A stretch of 5,244 nt of DNA, from positions 1 through 5,244 of the forward strand of contig SKTG01000042.1 of the NCBI GenBank assembly GCA_007118045.1. Direction: 5' to 3'. Positions 5,041-5,244 of the stretch are shown here, piece by piece (the stretch's first letter is position 1; each line of letters starts with the position of its first letter). The stretch comes from Nitriliruptoraceae bacterium. GTDB taxonomy: Bacteria; Actinomycetota; Nitriliruptoria; Nitriliruptorales; Nitriliruptoraceae. The position numbers and the translations under genes are program-made. The notes beneath the pieces are model-generated. The model did no database searches. It saw only the letters and a program-made list of their open reading frames with translations, and was not told where the DNA came from.

Positions 5041-5244
5041 GAAGGATCTCCGCGGAGCGGGGAGGGGGAGGGGAGCGGGGGCGCGGAAGCTGGGTCGCGG
5101 AGCGCGAGGCCGTCGTTGGCGCGCCCGGCCGGCGACCCTCCAACAACCTCGGTCGACGATCCGTCCGCGACGCCCTCCGGGACGGTACGGGGTCGCGGTC
5201 GCGAGCTCGACCGTCGGCGCGGCGCGAACGGCCTGGCCGCGGCC
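5041..5244. other. Upstream region with no assignable gene
   Basis: These 204 bases precede the two-helix membrane protein gene. A G-run-rich tract lies at 5059-5081. Several frames are open because of the high GC content. The minus-strand frame continuous with the downstream gene has high G/C third positions for its first 20 codons at the right edge, which might be the end of a longer protein, but no domain can be recognised. I saw no convincing promoter. Confidence 0.5.

Noticed and set aside
4460..5146. Minus-strand open frame of 228 residues
   Set aside because: It overlaps the two-helix membrane protein in another frame, is dominated by Arg/Pro/Gly, has no membrane or domain pattern, and passes through the terminator and the LVIVD promoter.

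Overview
The window is very GC-rich, with strong G/C preference at third codon positions, GTG as well as ATG starts, purine-rich ribosome binding sites and intrinsic-terminator-like hairpins that lack T tracts. Together with the protein types (an actinobacterial-looking USP-like protein and secreted LVIVD and M14 proteins), this points to a high-GC actinobacterium. This is a chromosomal-looking region; no mobile-element genes, tRNAs, rRNAs or CRISPR arrays were seen. The exact lineage cannot be fixed from the sequence.

Layout, left to right. A small multi-pass membrane protein runs off the left edge on the minus strand (1-311). A GC-rich hairpin separates it from a secreted M14-family zinc carboxypeptidase, also on the minus strand (501-1565). 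A 305-base divergent intergenic region holds a promoter with two perfect palindromes for the peptidase gene and an inverted 58-bp copy of part of a gene lying 1 kb away. On the plus strand follow a USP-like alpha/beta protein of unknown role (1871-2395) and an OsmC/Ohr-superfamily gene (2522-2995). Two stem-loops, one very strong, end this convergent pair. On the minus strand come a secreted choice-of-anchor-B/LVIVD-repeat protein (3107-4402), with a near-consensus promoter, and a two-helix membrane protein of unknown function (4606-5040), which ends in a strong hairpin.

The most striking content is the OsmC gene. Its reading frame is interrupted by one TGA (2720-2722) exactly where the family has its first redox-active cysteine. 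The frame then continues intact through the second-cysteine motif to the normal C-terminus. The best reading is a selenocysteine-containing OsmC-like peroxidase (Sec67/Cys136). A 10-bp hairpin with a 12-nt loop starts 14 nt after the TGA, and its loop is 24 nt after it, which suits a bacterial SECIS. The segment carrying the TGA and this hairpin (2715-2772) is duplicated in inverted orientation at 1691-1748 with 56 of 58 bases identical, in a region that otherwise has no OsmC homology. That duplicated UGA-plus-hairpin unit is the main unexplained structure.

The genes do not form one obvious pathway. The OsmC-like and USP-like genes are co-oriented and both suit stress defence, but a promoter candidate between them allows separate expression. 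The peptidase and LVIVD genes each appear to be single-gene transcription units for exported proteins.
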